From assembly GCA_023409675.1 (NCBI GenBank), contig JAEYRC010000134.1, positions 1-20,779 on the forward strand: a DNA stretch of 20,779 bases, given 5' to 3'. Below the pieces are notes generated by a model. It was not told where the DNA came from, made no database searches, and was given only the letters and a program-made list of their open reading frames with translations. Shown piece after piece: positions 1 through 7,790 of the stretch. The translations under genes were made by a program, and so were the position numbers. The stretch's first letter is position 1. Each line of letters opens with the position of its first letter. The DNA comes from Bacteroidota bacterium (GTDB lineage Bacteria; Bacteroidota; Bacteroidia; Chitinophagales; Chitinophagaceae).

Positions 1-416
1 CAGCCAATTCAGCGGCATATTGCAGGAAACTCAGCAACCTTTCCGGTGAGGAGCTGACAAGGATGCCGGTAGTTAAGGGGTATAAAGCAGTGGGCACCAT
101 GATGATGGCCAATCATGTAATGAATCCTGTTTCGAAGCTGAGTTATTTCAGAAAAGGAAGGAATATGCTACAGGAGGCTATTGCGGCGGATAAGGATAAT
201 ATTGAACTGACCTTCCTGCGGTTCACCATTCAAACCAATATCCCATCATTTCTTGGTTACAATGATCATATTTCTGCCGATAAGGCAATGCTGCTGAATA
301 AACTGAACCAGGTAAAAGAACATTCGCTACAAACCCTGATTGGAAATTACCTCGTTGCATCTAAAACATTAACTGTTGCGGAACGCCGGCAATTAACCGG
401 TTTCCCTAAAAATTAA
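1..416 (+). CDS. Conserved protein of unknown function, 3' part only
   Basis: The reading frame is open from the window edge (first full codon at base 3) to TAA at 414-416, so the true start lies outside. About 137 residues are visible. There is no signal peptide or membrane segment in this part; it is mixed alpha-helical and polar, with a central part reading like a helical repeat (RKGRNMLQEAIAADKDN, then LRFTIQTNIPSFLGY). I recall similar proteins beside carotenoid genes in Bacteroidota, but know no function. Only 5 bases separate its stop from the next ATG at 422, so it belongs to the downstream carotenoid/photolyase operon. The first internal ATG at 63 is not a credible start because the frame continues upstream without a stop. 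Confidence 0.75.
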   Translation, partial: ANSAAYCRKLSNLSGEELTRMPVVKGYKAVGTMMMANHVMNPVSKLSYFRKGRNMLQEAIAADKDNIELTFLRFTIQTNIPSFLGYNDHISADKAMLLNKLNQVKEHSLQTLIGNYLVASKTLTVAERRQLTGFPKN

Positions 417-421
417 CCGTT

Positions 422-901
422 ATGGCAAAAACCTATGAGTTGCGCGCCGAACAGTTTCTGCCGATATCGGCACAGGAAGCCTGGAGTTTTTTTTCCGCCG
501 CGGAGAACCTGGCACAGATTACGCCACCGGATATGGATTTTAAAATCCTGACCGATCATGATGGAACGGAAATTTATGAGGGCATGCTGATTGATTATAC
601 GGTAAAGCCACTGTTTGGAATTCCGGTGTTCTGGCAGACAGAAATCAGTAAATTGCAGAAACCGGCGTTTTTCACCGACAGGCAGTTGAGAGGACCGTAT
701 AAACTCTGGGAACATACCCACACTTTTACGCCGAAACCGGGTGGGGTACTGATGGAAGATGTCGTTCGTTATCAGTTGCCCCTCGGCATTCTCGGAAGCA
801 TTGCCCATAGCCTGATTGTAAAACGCCGGCTGAACCAGATCTTTTCATACCGGAAAAAAATTCTTAATAAATTATTCAATAAACATGGAAATCTTAATTA
901 A
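422..901 (+). CDS. SRPBCC (START-like) family protein
   Basis: 159 residues, the usual size for a single-domain SRPBCC ligand-binding protein. The N-terminus (YELRAEQFLPISAQEAWSFF, then NLAQITPPDMDFKI) is the family opening: a first beta strand followed by the helix pair that caps the hydrophobic cavity. The C-terminal long helix is at about residues 128-158. No signal peptide, so it is probably cytoplasmic or membrane-associated. Its last 17 bases overlap the start of the CrtZ-type gene at 885, which points to translational coupling inside the pigment operon. Members of this superfamily bind lipids, polyketides or other hydrophobic ligands. A role in carotenoid or precursor handling fits the neighbours but is inference, and no catalytic residues can be named. 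Confidence 0.82.
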   Translation: MAKTYELRAEQFLPISAQEAWSFFSAAENLAQITPPDMDFKILTDHDGTEIYEGMLIDYTVKPLFGIPVFWQTEISKLQKPAFFTDRQLRGPYKLWEHTHTFTPKPGGVLMEDVVRYQLPLGILGSIAHSLIVKRRLNQIFSYRKKILNKLFNKHGNLN

Positions 902-1355
902 TATTCTCATTGTAATCGGCGCGTTTGTGCTGATGGAAGGTGTTGCCTGGTTTACACACAAATATATTATGCATGGACTGTTGTGGTCGCTTCATAAAGA
1001 TCATCATAAAAAAGAGTCGTCAGGTTTTTTCGAGCACAATGATTTCTTCTTCCTGATCTTCGCTATACCCGGCATTATTTGTCTTTTTATCGGTATGCAG
1101 AATGGGTATAATTACCTGTTCTTTATTGGCCTCGGTATTACCATTTATGGTATGGCGTATTTCCTGGTGCATGACATATTTATTCATCAGCGTTTCAGAC
1201 TTTTTCGCAATTCCGATAACCGTTACCTCAAAGCCATACGTCGCGCGCATAAAATGCACCACAAGCATATAGGTAAAGAACACGGTGAATGTTTTGGTAT
1301 GCTGTGGGTGCCGATTAAATATTTTAGGGAGATGCGGTCAACTTCCCGCGCATGA
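885..1355 (+). CDS. crtZ: Beta-carotene hydroxylase, CrtZ type
   Basis: Predicted membrane di-iron hydroxylase that adds the 3- and 3'-hydroxyl groups to beta-carotene, giving beta-cryptoxanthin and then zeaxanthin. 156 residues, typical of bacterial CrtZ. All four histidine clusters of the fatty-acid-hydroxylase-like superfamily are present: H25-x4-H30 (HKYIMH), H37-x2-HH (HKDHH), H96-x4-H101 (HDIFIH) and H122-x2-HH (HKMHH). Hydrophobic segments lie at about residues 2-22, 53-70 and 78-97, placing the enzyme in the inner membrane. The start ATG sits inside the upstream SRPBCC gene, and the stop overlaps the next gene by ATGA (1352-1355), so expression is coupled on both sides. The lycopene cyclase that makes its substrate is the next gene. 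Fatty acid hydroxylase is the only serious alternative, made unlikely by context. Confidence 0.93.
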   Translation: MEILINILIVIGAFVLMEGVAWFTHKYIMHGLLWSLHKDHHKKESSGFFEHNDFFFLIFAIPGIICLFIGMQNGYNYLFFIGLGITIYGMAYFLVHDIFIHQRFRLFRNSDNRYLKAIRRAHKMHHKHIGKEHGECFGMLWVPIKYFREMRSTSRA

Positions 1356-2077
1356 ATACATTGTATTTAATGATTGATTTTTTCACAATCATCATTCCGT
1401 TCATTTTCTCCTTTCATCCCAGAATTCAGTTTTATAAAACCTGGAAGGCATTTTTTGCCGCCAACATTATTATAGCAATTGTATTTATCATCTGGGATGA
1501 CCTGTTTACAAAGGCAGGCGTCTGGAACTTCAATCCGGATTATGTAACGGGTATTTACATTGCCAGCCTTCCCATTGAAGAATTGCTGTTCTTCATCTGC
1601 ATACCTTACTCCTGCGTTTTTACCTACTACTGCCTGAATAAATTTTATCGGCTTAACTGGAAACCTTCATCGGAAAAGGTCTTTTGCCTGGTATTTTCCG
1701 GCGTGCTGTTGGCAGCCGGACTGATCTTCTATGAACGGATATACACTTCGGTTACGTTTATCAGTACCGCCCTGGTTTGCCTCCTGTTAAAATTTTATTT
1801 CCGAATCAACTGGTTCGGTAACGCGGTTACCGTATATGCCATTCTGTTGCTTCCTTTTCTGATCGTCAATGGAATACTTACGGGCACAGGTATCGAAGGT
1901 GCCGTAGTTCGGTATAATGATGCGGAAAACCTGGGAATACGTATACTTACCATACCTGTTGAAGATGTGTTTTATGGTTTTGAACTCATCCTGTTGAACC
2001 TTTTCCTGTACAAGCGATTCCAGGGTAACATGAATACAGTTGATACCCCGGTTAAGGGTCATCAATCTTTTAAATAG
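1352..2077 (+). CDS. Lycopene cyclase, fused CrtYc/CrtYd type
   Basis: Integral membrane protein of 241 residues that should close the ends of lycopene into beta-ionone rings, giving beta-carotene for the neighbouring hydroxylase. It has two tandem halves, each the size of one CrtYc or CrtYd subunit, with about seven hydrophobic segments. The first half carries WDDLFTKAGVW (48-58) and PIEELLFF (74-81); the second carries NGILTGTGIE (173-182) and PVEDVFYGF (202-210). The PxE(E/D) acidic motifs are the conserved catalytic signature of this heterodimeric/fused cyclase family, unrelated to FAD-dependent CrtY. Start ATG overlaps the crtZ stop by four bases; the stop is 5 bases before the photolyase ATG. 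The bisanhydrobacterioruberin/C50 cyclases share the fold, but a C40 cyclase fits the adjacent crtZ. Confidence 0.9.
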   Translation: MNTLYLMIDFFTIIIPFIFSFHPRIQFYKTWKAFFAANIIIAIVFIIWDDLFTKAGVWNFNPDYVTGIYIASLPIEELLFFICIPYSCVFTYYCLNKFYRLNWKPSSEKVFCLVFSGVLLAAGLIFYERIYTSVTFISTALVCLLLKFYFRINWFGNAVTVYAILLLPFLIVNGILTGTGIEGAVVRYNDAENLGIRILTIPVEDVFYGFELILLNLFLYKRFQGNMNTVDTPVKGHQSFK

Positions 2078-2082
2078 TTCTC

Positions 2083-3378
2083 ATGACTGAAGTATGCATC
2101 TGGTGGATAAGAAGAGATCTTCGTTTACATGATAATACGGCGCTGCATCATGCCCTGGAAAGTGGTTATCCGGTATTGCCGCTCTTTGTTTTTGATACGG
2201 CCATATTAGACCAGCTTCCTTCACCAGACGACCGGCGGCTAACCTTCATCCATGAACGCCTGAAAGCACTGGGCGAAAAACTGCGAAAGCTGGGGTCTTC
2301 TCTTTATGTTTACCATGGTTTACCAATAGATGCGTTTAAAGAACTCCAATCGACATACCTTCTCAGGGGCGTTTTTACAAATGGTGATTATGAACCTTAT
2401 GCCCATCAGCGGGATAAAGCAATCCTGAACCACCTGGCTGAACATTCCATTCCCTTCCACCTGTATAAAGACCAGGTTATCTTTCATAAAAATGATATTC
2501 TGAAACAGGATGGCAGGCCTTACACTGTTTATACTCCGTATTCAAAAGCGTGGAAGCTAATGTTGCAGCAGGAACCGGTAAAAGTATTACCGGATCATTC
2601 CGGCAGCAGAAAATTTTTGCAAACCACACCGCTGCCTTTTCCCTCGCTGGAGGAAATCGGCTTTAACCCTACCGATACCCAAATCCCACCGCTGCAGCTT
2701 AACGAGGAACTTATCCGGAACTATCATAAAACCCGCAACAATCCGGGAATTGATGGTACAAGTCATGCGGGCATACACCTTCGGTTTGGCACCGTGAGTA
2801 TCCGCGAGCTGGTGCAGCTTGCCTCAACCTGGAACCAAACCTGGCTCAATGAACTGATCTGGAGAGAATTTTTTATGATGATCCTGTACCACTTTCCAAG
2901 GGTGGTGCATTCGAATTTCAGGCCCAAATATGACGTACTGAAATGGCGGAATGATGAAGCGGATTTTGAACGCTGGTGCAATGGAGAAACCGGCTATCCG
3001 ATCGTAGATGCGGGCATGCGGCAGCTTAATGAAACCGGCTATATGCACAACCGGGTGCGAATGGTCACGGCTGGATTTCTAACCAAACACCTGTTGATCG
3101 ACTGGCGCTGGGGAGAAGCGTATTTTGCCGCCAAACTCCTCGATTATGAACTGGCGTCTAACAATGGTAACTGGCAATGGGTTGCCGGTACAGGTTGCGA
3201 TGCGGCGCCGTACTTCAGGATATTCAATCCCGAAACACAGCAGCAAAAATTCGACCCGAAATTCATTTATATCAATCGCTGGATCAGGAACTTTAGGCCG
3301 GACTATCTCCCGCCAATGATCGGGCATAAGGAAGCCCGAAGCAGAGCGTTGGAAGTTTTTGGAAGAGTAAATGGATAA
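2083..3378 (+). CDS. phr: Deoxyribodipyrimidine photolyase (cryptochrome/photolyase family, class I-like)
   Basis: Light-driven, FAD-containing repair of cyclobutane pyrimidine dimers in the cytoplasm. 431 residues, a little short of the roughly 470 typical of class I enzymes. The N-terminal antenna (Rossmann) domain begins with WWIRRDLRLHDNTAL (7-21); the C-terminal FAD domain carries LNELIWREF (255-263) and the hallmark block from NNGNWQW through GCDAAPYFRIFNP (360-383). The electron-transfer tryptophan triad of the E. coli enzyme (W306, W359, W382) aligns with W288, W341 and W364 at a constant offset of 18, and W260 matches the lesion-binding tryptophan of the WREF motif. It is the last gene of the carotenoid operon, 5 bases after the cyclase, pairing UV repair with photoprotective pigment. 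A cryptochrome role cannot be excluded by sequence, but the residues favour repair. Confidence 0.93.
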   Translation: MTEVCIWWIRRDLRLHDNTALHHALESGYPVLPLFVFDTAILDQLPSPDDRRLTFIHERLKALGEKLRKLGSSLYVYHGLPIDAFKELQSTYLLRGVFTNGDYEPYAHQRDKAILNHLAEHSIPFHLYKDQVIFHKNDILKQDGRPYTVYTPYSKAWKLMLQQEPVKVLPDHSGSRKFLQTTPLPFPSLEEIGFNPTDTQIPPLQLNEELIRNYHKTRNNPGIDGTSHAGIHLRFGTVSIRELVQLASTWNQTWLNELIWREFFMMILYHFPRVVHSNFRPKYDVLKWRNDEADFERWCNGETGYPIVDAGMRQLNETGYMHNRVRMVTAGFLTKHLLIDWRWGEAYFAAKLLDYELASNNGNWQWVAGTGCDAAPYFRIFNPETQQQKFDPKFIYINRWIRNFRPDYLPPMIGHKEARSRALEVFGRVNG

Positions 3379-3518
3379 TAAACATTTGCTGCTCATTAAT
3401 TTGCGGTATCAGGTTCAAGCAGGAAGCCAGTTGATCGCTCAATATCAACATTAACCATTTCGGTATTATTGGTAAGGAATACACTAAGCGAAAAGCGTAA
3501 CGTTAAACAAAAAACATT

Positions 3519-4373
3519 TTAGTGCCCCGGCTCATATATCAGTCGCAGAAAACTGCTGAAGCGCTCGTTTTCCCGATTGATCGGAATTCCTGTAACAATT
3601 CCAACCAATAATTTCCTGGTCACGGCAACCCTCATCTGCGGACGGATGGTAAGATCAAAATCCCCAGGTCCGAAACTTTTATTTAGTTCGATGCCAATAA
3701 AATTTCTGCTACCATCAATCATATAATGCACGTTGGAGTTGAGCTGCCATACCGTATGCAATGGGGAATGGTGATGCTTTATAAATTGAGGACCCGTATA
3801 GACGAGGGTATGAAAATTTTGTTTCCAACGCTTCGCCACAACAAAGAAGGGGTTATAAACATTCCCGGTGAACAGGTTCGAAACTCCGTAGTTGCTAAAG
3901 CTGGTCAGTTCAAATTCATGAATATATCCTAAGGCCATGGTAGTTTTCAAAGCTTCTGACACAAAGAAAGAATACTGACCCGCCAGCTTCAGGCTATTGA
4001 GTTTGTTTTTTGGCGCTTCGCTGTTATTGGTCGTAGGATAATAAAAGGAAAAGGGCAATTCTATTTCCAGTCCAAGCCTGTCGATCGGTGCAAATTCATA
4101 TTCCACCAGCGCAGTATATTCATCGAACTGATTATTATCGGTAAGTCCAAATCCAATATTCCATTCCTTTTCTCCCTTCCGGGCGCCCAGGTCGCGGATA
4201 AGATCAATATACAATGGTTCGGCATGCAGAATCTTTATAGGTTCCGCCCGTTGGATCTCTGTAATATACAGGCTGTCGAGGTGGTCTTTTCTATCGGATT
4301 CCGACTCCTGAGCTATTGCTATTATTGAGAGCAAACCCATGCCTATACTGAGAACACTACATTTGAATTTCAT
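3519..4373 (-). CDS. Predicted outer-membrane or periplasmic protein with HAEPLY motif, function unknown
   Basis: 284 residues when started at the ATG at 4373. The longer frame to 4412 would put 13 charged and polar residues before the signal peptide and would run through a 15-base palindrome, so the shorter start is preferred. The signal peptide is MKFKCSVLSIGMGLLSIIAI followed by AQ. The mature part opens with a linker and then HAEPLYIDLIRDLGARKG, which I recall as a conserved block in Bacteroidota proteins. After it comes alternating aromatic/polar beta-strand sequence typical of outer-membrane barrels (for example LVEYEFAPIDRLGLEIELPF). No enzyme motif is visible. It faces the photolyase gene tail to tail and lies downstream of the DUF1801 gene on the same strand with a 101-base gap. 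Transport or surface function is a guess. Confidence 0.7.
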   Translation of the reverse strand: MKFKCSVLSIGMGLLSIIAIAQESESDRKDHLDSLYITEIQRAEPIKILHAEPLYIDLIRDLGARKGEKEWNIGFGLTDNNQFDEYTALVEYEFAPIDRLGLEIELPFSFYYPTTNNSEAPKNKLNSLKLAGQYSFFVSEALKTTMALGYIHEFELTSFSNYGVSNLFTGNVYNPFFVVAKRWKQNFHTLVYTGPQFIKHHHSPLHTVWQLNSNVHYMIDGSRNFIGIELNKSFGPGDFDLTIRPQMRVAVTRKLLVGIVTGIPINRENERFSSFLRLIYEPGH

Positions 4374-4390
4374 CCTGCAGGAGATTTTTT

Positions 4391-4409
4391 CAAACCTATT
4401 TGAAATAGG
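4391..4409 (-). promoter_or_regulatory. Palindrome overlapping a Bacteroidota -7-like element
   Basis: Bases 4395-4409 form a 7-1-7 inverted repeat (CCTATTT G AAATAGG). Read on the minus strand, bases 4398-4391 are TAGGTTTG, an exact match to the Bacteroidota -7 consensus TAnnTTTG, ending 17 bases before the ATG at 4373. I do not see a -33 TTTG at the proper spacing. It could be a promoter with an overlapping operator for the outer-membrane-type gene, or a weak hairpin ending the upstream DUF1801 transcript. Confidence 0.3.
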
Positions 4410-4474
4410 CAAAATTGTAGTGGTAATGAGATTAAGATCTGATTAGTAAGAGAAATTTTAATACGCTGCGATGA

Positions 4475-4828
4475 TCAGGATTGGGCTTGTGCAACGCGGA
4501 ATTGTGTAATTCGACGAATGAGGTCATAAGGAATTGGCTTATTCAGTGGAAACTGTACGGATCCCCTTCCGGTTTTATACGGAGCAAGCTCTTTAGCAAA
4601 CTTTTCCATCCCCACCGGTGCGGGATAAAATCCGATATGATTTTTGAAGGCAGCAAAATGCACCAGGTTTTTCTTATTTAGAATGAACGTGGGAATCGCA
4701 TAACGGATGGCTTCTTCAGCAGCAGGCAACTCCTGGCTCAATACCCGCCGGATCTCCTGTAAAATGTCCTGCGTACCTTGAGGAAACTGTGCGATATATT
4801 CATCAACAGTTGTTGCCGCCGCTTTCAT
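4475..4828 (-). CDS. DUF1801 family protein (YdhG/frataxin-like fold)
   Basis: 117 residues, full length for this small cytoplasmic family. Characteristic sequence is the N-terminal VDEYIAQFP, the central AEEAIRYAIPTFILNKKNLVHFAAFKNHIGFYPAP and the C-terminal block around GSVQFPLNKPIPYDLIRRI. Some relatives (Bacillus YdhG) have been described as iron chaperones with a frataxin-like fold; here that is family knowledge, not something the sequence proves. It starts at ATG 4828, 12 bases after the stop of the nitrilase-family gene (4841), so the two are probably co-transcribed. No signal peptide or metal-binding cluster is apparent. Confidence 0.85.
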   Translation of the reverse strand: MKAAATTVDEYIAQFPQGTQDILQEIRRVLSQELPAAEEAIRYAIPTFILNKKNLVHFAAFKNHIGFYPAPVGMEKFAKELAPYKTGRGSVQFPLNKPIPYDLIRRITQFRVAQAQS

Positions 4829-4840
4829 TTTGATTATGAT

Positions 4841-5569
4841 TTATTTCAGGTAAATTATTTTATGCTCCATCGATTGTGTATCGTACCACAAAAAGCCATC
4901 GCTGTGCTCATCCATCATTCCCAATAAATTCCCTTCCTGATTCCAGATAGCTGATCGACCAGCGGCTATTGAACCATCGCATGGTCCGGTACAATTGGCA
5001 CACATAACAGGCATACGGTGTTCCATAGCAATTTTTCTCAGTCGAATTTGCGCCTCACGCATACCGACGTCAGTTTTGGCAACACTGGCGATATACAGCC
5101 TGCTTCCCGCTCTGGCGGCCGCAAGGGCATGATCCGGAACAGTAAGTTCATAGCAAATTGCCAATCCGATTTTTCTGCTTTGGAGTACTTTGGATGTATC
5201 GGAACCTGCTACAAAGTAAGGAAGTTCATCCTGATGCAGGTATTGTTTTGAATACAAATCCACCGGACTTCCCGGATTGAATATCATCATGCTAATAGTA
5301 ATCCCTCCCGGAGTACGCAACGGAATTCCCGCTCCAATGATCAATGCTTTTTCATCGGCAAGTTGCTGCAATTGGATAAACCGGGAATCATCAGGTTTTG
5401 TTGCAAGGCTTTCAGCCTGTTCAGGTTCATATCCGGTAAGCGAAAGTTCTGGAAATAGTATCAATTCTACACCTTCCTCCACGGCTATACGGCTCATGTT
5501 GTAATGACCGGCAACATTTAAGGCGATATCTCCTGTTGCAGAACGAAATTGAACTACTGCTATTCGCAT
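4841..5569 (-). CDS. Carbon-nitrogen hydrolase (nitrilase superfamily)
   Basis: Cytoplasmic amidase-type hydrolase of 242 residues. The catalytic triad is complete: Glu41 in LILFPELSLTGYEP, Lys108 in LYSKQYLHQDE, and Cys139 in GLAICYELTVPDH. The C-terminal part (about 183-240) has the family's final beta strands, including the SAIWNQEGNLLG segment. Substrate cannot be read from sequence: omega-amidase, carbamoylputrescine-type and N-terminal amidase relatives all share these motifs. The Bacteroidota omega-amidases I know are somewhat longer, about 255-260 residues. It is the first gene of the minus-strand group that continues into the DUF1801 gene, and it is divergent from the CocE-like gene across a 261-base intergenic region. 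Confidence 0.88.
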   Translation of the reverse strand: MRIAVVQFRSATGDIALNVAGHYNMSRIAVEEGVELILFPELSLTGYEPEQAESLATKPDDSRFIQLQQLADEKALIIGAGIPLRTPGGITISMMIFNPGSPVDLYSKQYLHQDELPYFVAGSDTSKVLQSRKIGLAICYELTVPDHALAAARAGSRLYIASVAKTDVGMREAQIRLRKIAMEHRMPVMCANCTGPCDGSIAAGRSAIWNQEGNLLGMMDEHSDGFLWYDTQSMEHKIIYLK

Positions 5570-5830
5570 AACGAAATATCTTGCAAAGGGTGAAAGAGAG
5601 CGGGTGCTGTTCAGCTACATTCAGCACTCCTGTTCTTTTATCTATAGAAAATTAGTAATAATATGCTTCCTGAACCCGGTGTTCTGTCTAATCTCTATTT
5701 TGTTTAGCGCTAAATCATTAAAGATTTCATTCAGCCTTTGATAAGAACATTTTTTCAAACAGTTGAAACCAGTGACATCCAGGTCTCGGAAAATTAGTAG
5801 ATTTATAGCAATCCTCCACAACTCAGTATT
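5570..5830. promoter_or_regulatory. Divergent intergenic region between nitrilase and CocE-like genes
   Basis: AT-rich stretch of 261 bases between two divergent starts (5569 minus, 5831 plus), so it must hold promoters in both directions. A short inverted repeat, GTGCTG (5604-5609) and CAGCAC (5622-5627), lies 35-58 bases upstream of the nitrilase-family start and could be an operator or leader hairpin. A loose -7-like TAGATTTA lies at 5798-5805, 25 bases before the plus-strand ATG, without a matching -33 element. No convincing coding sequence was seen on either strand. Confidence 0.4.
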
Positions 5831-7723
5831 ATGAAAAAATTTATTGTTGTCCTGCTTTTTGCGTTCATTGGTCTGCAGGCCGGGGCCCAATCGCTGAATG
5901 CCGATTCGGCGTATGTACGCGAAAATTATGAAAAATTCGAGTATGAGATCCCTATGCGGGATGGTATAACGTTATTCACCATCGTATATATTCCAAAGGA
6001 CAGGTCGAAGAAATATCCTATGATCATGAACCGCACCTGTTACAATGCCTCCAACAACGGCAATTACCGCCTGGGCAGTCCATCTAAATACCTTATCCGC
6101 GATGGCTATATTCTGGTGTATCAGGATGTTCGTGGTCGTTATATGAGTGGCGGTCAGTTCAACAATATGACGCCAAATATTCCGGGCAACAATCCCCGTA
6201 ATAAAAATGATATCGATGAAAGTTCAGATACCTGGGACAGTATCGACTGGCTTATCAAAAATGTTCCAGCCAATAATGGTAAGGTGGGAATGTATGGAAT
6301 TTCCTATCCCGGGTTTTACAGTGCCGCGGCGCTTCCCGATGCACATCCCGCATTGAAAGCGGTATCACCACAGGCACCAATAGCCGATTTTTTCTTTGAT
6401 GATTTTCATCATATGGGCGCTTACCTGCAAAGTTATACCGGGGCCTTCGCGGTTTTCGGTTATCAAAAAACGGAAAAAACCAAAGATGACTGGTTCAGGC
6501 CACAACTGATGCGGATGTTTCAGTCCGGCGCACAGGATGGGTACGACTTTCATCTGCGGCTTGGGCCATTGAAAAACATCACTGAAAAATATCATCATGA
6601 TAATTTCTTTTGGCAGCAGATCATCAATCATCCCAACTATGACACTTTCTGGCAAAAACGCAGCATTCTTCCACATCTGAAGAATATCACTCCTGCCGTA
6701 CTAACTGTTGGCGGATGGTTTGATGCGGAGGATCTGTACGGCCCGCTAAACATTTACAAAACGATCGAAAAATCAACACCTGGTGCAAAAAATACACTTG
6801 TAATGGGGCCATGGGCTCATGGCGACTGGGCAAGGGAGGCCGGCAAATCGGTGCACAATCATATTTATTTCGGCGACAGCATTTCCACTTTTTACCAGCG
6901 GCAGATAGAAGAACCTTTTTTCGCATACCATCTGAAAGGAAAGGGAAACCCCGAAATTCCTGAAGCTTATATGTATAATACCGGCATAAAAGAATGGAGG
7001 AAGTTTGATCAATGGCCACCGGCTGATATTCCACCATTAAAATTATATTTTGGCAAGAACGGAAAGTTATCGGTGGATAAACCTCTTGATCCGGAAGCAT
7101 CCTTTGAATATGTAAGCGATCCTGCGAAACCGGTTCCCTATACCAGTCAGACCGAAGGCGTTACGTTTACCCCCCGGCGTTATATGAGTGATGATCAGCG
7201 TCAGGCTTCACGGCGGACTGATGTACTCACCTTTGAAACTGATGTGCTCACAGAAGATGTAACGGCTGCCGGAGAGATCCTGGCACGACTGAAGGTGGCT
7301 ATGACCGGCACCGATGCCGATTTTATTGTTAAGCTTATAGATGTTTATCCGCCGGATCATCCCAACTACCCGCATAATCCTCCGAATATCATCATGGGAG
7401 GATACCAGCAACTGGTGCGTGCGGAAACCTTCCGCGGCCGCTTCAGGAATAGCTTCGAAAAGCCTGAACCCTTTGTTCCGGGAGCGGTAACGGATGTTAA
7501 TGTACCGCTGCAGGATGTGCTGCATACTTTTAAGAAAGGCCACCGAATCATGATTCAGATCCACAGCACCTGGTTTCCATACATCGACCGGAATCCTCAG
7601 AAATATGTCGACAATATTTATAAGGCGAATGAGGAGGATTTTATAAAATCTACCATAAAAGTTATGGGCAGTTCCGGAGTGGAGATCGGGAAGGTTCATA
7701 CTGAAGGCAAGAAGGCATTTTAA
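5831..7723 (+). CDS. Secreted CocE/NonD-family serine hydrolase, alpha-amino acid ester hydrolase-like
   Basis: Exported alpha/beta hydrolase of 630 residues, the family's full length, with signal peptide at residues 1-19 (MKKFIVVLLFAFIGLQAGA). The X-Pro dipeptidyl-peptidase S15 domain spans about 35-335, followed by the C-terminal jelly-roll domain, about 360-620. Catalytic triad: Ser158 in GISYPG, Asp298 in GGWFDAEDLYG, His330 in GPWAHGDW. The D-x-E-D pattern after the catalytic Asp (Glu300, Asp301) and the acidic pair Asp190/Asp191 match the carboxylate cluster that alpha-amino acid ester hydrolases use to hold the substrate's free amino group. This makes an AEH-type activity (amino acid esters, aminopenicillin-type beta-lactams) more likely than cocaine-esterase-type activity. 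The next gene, an AraC-type regulator, follows almost without a gap. Substrate is inferred, not shown. Confidence 0.9.
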   Translation: MKKFIVVLLFAFIGLQAGAQSLNADSAYVRENYEKFEYEIPMRDGITLFTIVYIPKDRSKKYPMIMNRTCYNASNNGNYRLGSPSKYLIRDGYILVYQDVRGRYMSGGQFNNMTPNIPGNNPRNKNDIDESSDTWDSIDWLIKNVPANNGKVGMYGISYPGFYSAAALPDAHPALKAVSPQAPIADFFFDDFHHMGAYLQSYTGAFAVFGYQKTEKTKDDWFRPQLMRMFQSGAQDGYDFHLRLGPLKNITEKYHHDNFFWQQIINHPNYDTFWQKRSILPHLKNITPAVLTVGGWFDAEDLYGPLNIYKTIEKSTPGAKNTLVMGPWAHGDWAREAGKSVHNHIYFGDSISTFYQRQIEEPFFAYHLKGKGNPEIPEAYMYNTGIKEWRKFDQWPPADIPPLKLYFGKNGKLSVDKPLDPEASFEYVSDPAKPVPYTSQTEGVTFTPRRYMSDDQRQASRRTDVLTFETDVLTEDVTAAGEILARLKVAMTGTDADFIVKLIDVYPPDHPNYPHNPPNIIMGGYQQLVRAETFRGRFRNSFEKPEPFVPGAVTDVNVPLQDVLHTFKKGHRIMIQIHSTWFPYIDRNPQKYVDNIYKANEEDFIKSTIKVMGSSGVEIGKVHTEGKKAF

Positions 7724-7790
7724 AACCCTGCGTCTGAATATTAAATTCTATACGCCACATCCGCTGTTACAGGAATTTATTCACTGTATC

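Noticed and set aside
413..808. Minus-strand frame opposite the SRPBCC gene
   Set aside because: The opposite strand encodes a recognisable SRPBCC protein in operon order; this frame has atypical composition and no homology signal.
3379..3518. Possible shared terminator between phr and the outer-membrane-type gene
   Set aside because: Only weak repeats (CACTAA/TTAGTG, and an ACCA/TGGT pair with a bulge) and no T-tract after a stable stem.
5642..5890. Minus-strand 82-residue frame in the divergent intergenic region
   Set aside because: It overlaps the signal-peptide region of the CocE-like gene and has low-complexity, non-conserved sequence.
7208..7699. 163-residue minus-strand frame inside the CocE-like gene
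   Set aside because: It is antisense to a full, well-conserved hydrolase domain, with no recognisable motif.
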